From assembly GCA_964424455.1 (NCBI GenBank), contig CAYRJA010000136.1, positions 1-6,048 on the forward strand: a stretch of 6,048 nucleotides of DNA, read 5' to 3'. The DNA is from CAYRJA01 sp964424455. GTDB lineage: Bacteria; Bacteroidota; Bacteroidia; Chitinophagales; UBA10324. The notes beneath the pieces are model-generated. The model had not been told where the DNA came from. It worked only from the letters and a program-made list of their open reading frames with translations, and ran no database searches. The position numbers and the translations under genes are program-made. Positions 5,459-6,048 of this stretch are shown here, one piece after another (positions within the stretch are counted from its first letter, which is position 1; each line of letters starts with the position of its first letter).

Positions 5459-6048
5459 ATGAAAAGACGGAGTGTAGCTATTCTTGGCTCTACAGGGTCT
5501 ATCGGAACTCAGGCATTAGATGTTATCAGCAAACAAGCGGACACCTTTGAATTAGATACAATTACTGCACATTCTAATGCTGATTTACTAATTGAACAAG
5601 CAAAGAAATTTAAGCCATCCACTGTAATTGTAACAGACGAAAAAAAATATTCAGAAGTAAAAGAAGCATTAAAGGATGAGCCGGTAAAAGTTTTTTCAGG
5701 TATTGATTCGGTTTGCCAGCAGATGAAGAGCGATAGCATAGATGTGGTGCTTACGGCTATGGTTGGCTATCCGGGACTGAAGCCAACACTCGAAGCTATA
5801 AAAAATAAAAAGACGATTGCACTCGCCAATAAGGAAACATTGGTAGTTGCCGGAGATTTAATTACGCGTCTCGCAAAAGAAAATGGAGTTAATATATTTC
5901 CGGTTGACTCAGAACACAGCGCTATTTTTCAATGTCTGATGGGTGAATGGCATAATCCGATTGAGAAAATAATTCTTACTGCATCAGGCGGACCGTTCAG
6001 AGGGAAGGATGCTCACTTTTTAAAGAATGTAAAAAAAGAACAGGCGTT
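5459..6048 (+). CDS. dxr: 1-deoxy-D-xylulose 5-phosphate reductoisomerase, 5' part (runs off the window)
   Basis: About 196 N-terminal residues, roughly half of the usual length of nearly 400, are present and the frame is open to the end. The enzyme converts 1-deoxy-D-xylulose 5-phosphate to 2-C-methyl-D-erythritol 4-phosphate using NADPH, the first committed step of the non-mevalonate isoprenoid pathway. The NADPH loop GSTGSIG lies at 10-16, IALANKETLV contains Lys125, and the metal/substrate motif PVDSEHSA has Asp150, Ser151 and Glu152, the same numbers as in E. coli Dxr. TASGGPF follows at 174-180, opening the substrate-binding region. Two in-frame ATGs are possible. The one at 5459 gives the standard beginning MKRRSVAILGSTGSIG and the E. 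coli-like numbering, so it is preferred; the one at 5441 would add six residues. No strong ribosome-binding site separates them. The gene follows the arginase by 28 bp. Confidence 0.95.
   Translation, partial: MKRRSVAILGSTGSIGTQALDVISKQADTFELDTITAHSNADLLIEQAKKFKPSTVIVTDEKKYSEVKEALKDEPVKVFSGIDSVCQQMKSDSIDVVLTAMVGYPGLKPTLEAIKNKKTIALANKETLVVAGDLITRLAKENGVNIFPVDSEHSAIFQCLMGEWHNPIEKIILTASGGPFRGKDAHFLKNVKKEQA

Noticed and set aside
5509..5739. Minus-strand frame inside dxr
   Set aside because: It is antisense to a well-supported conserved gene and shows no independent evidence.

Overview
The window looks like chromosomal DNA from a member of the Bacteroidota, probably from the Chitinophagales/Sphingobacteriales side, though the order is a guess. 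Three things support this. A secreted subtilase ends in a type IX secretion (T9SS) sorting domain. The arginine decarboxylase is the short form of about 465 residues that I associate with this phylum. Several intergenic spacers carry TAnnTTTG boxes, the -7 element of Bacteroidota promoters, and clear Shine-Dalgarno sequences are scarce. The DNA is AT-rich, and no phage, transposase, CRISPR, tRNA or rRNA sequence was seen.

Layout. Positions 1-111 hold a palindromic intergenic repeat, followed by an AT-rich promoter region to 227. A predicted lipoprotein of unknown function (228-956, +) and a secreted S8 serine protease with a T9SS tail (1016-2689, +) form a likely two-gene unit for the cell surface. 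A second copy of the repeat (2759-2876) fills the convergent gap between the protease and the next gene. On the minus strand, 2878-4275 encodes a PLP-dependent arginine decarboxylase. A 195-bp divergent spacer separates it from an arginase-family ureohydrolase (4471-5430, +). The arginase is followed after 28 bp by the 5' part of dxr (5459 to the window end, +), the second enzyme of the non-mevalonate isoprenoid pathway.

How the genes relate. The lipoprotein and protease are both exported and are probably co-transcribed. The decarboxylase and arginase both consume L-arginine, to agmatine plus CO2 and to ornithine plus urea respectively. They are transcribed divergently from a shared spacer that contains back-to-back -7-like boxes, so this looks like an arginine/polyamine branch point. 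dxr is unrelated in pathway and probably only shares a transcript with the arginase.

No clearly new multi-gene system is visible. The items most worth checking are the composite palindromic repeats that bracket the lipoprotein-protease pair in direct orientation, the divergent arginine locus with its possible bidirectional promoter, and the unknown lipoprotein beside a T9SS protease.
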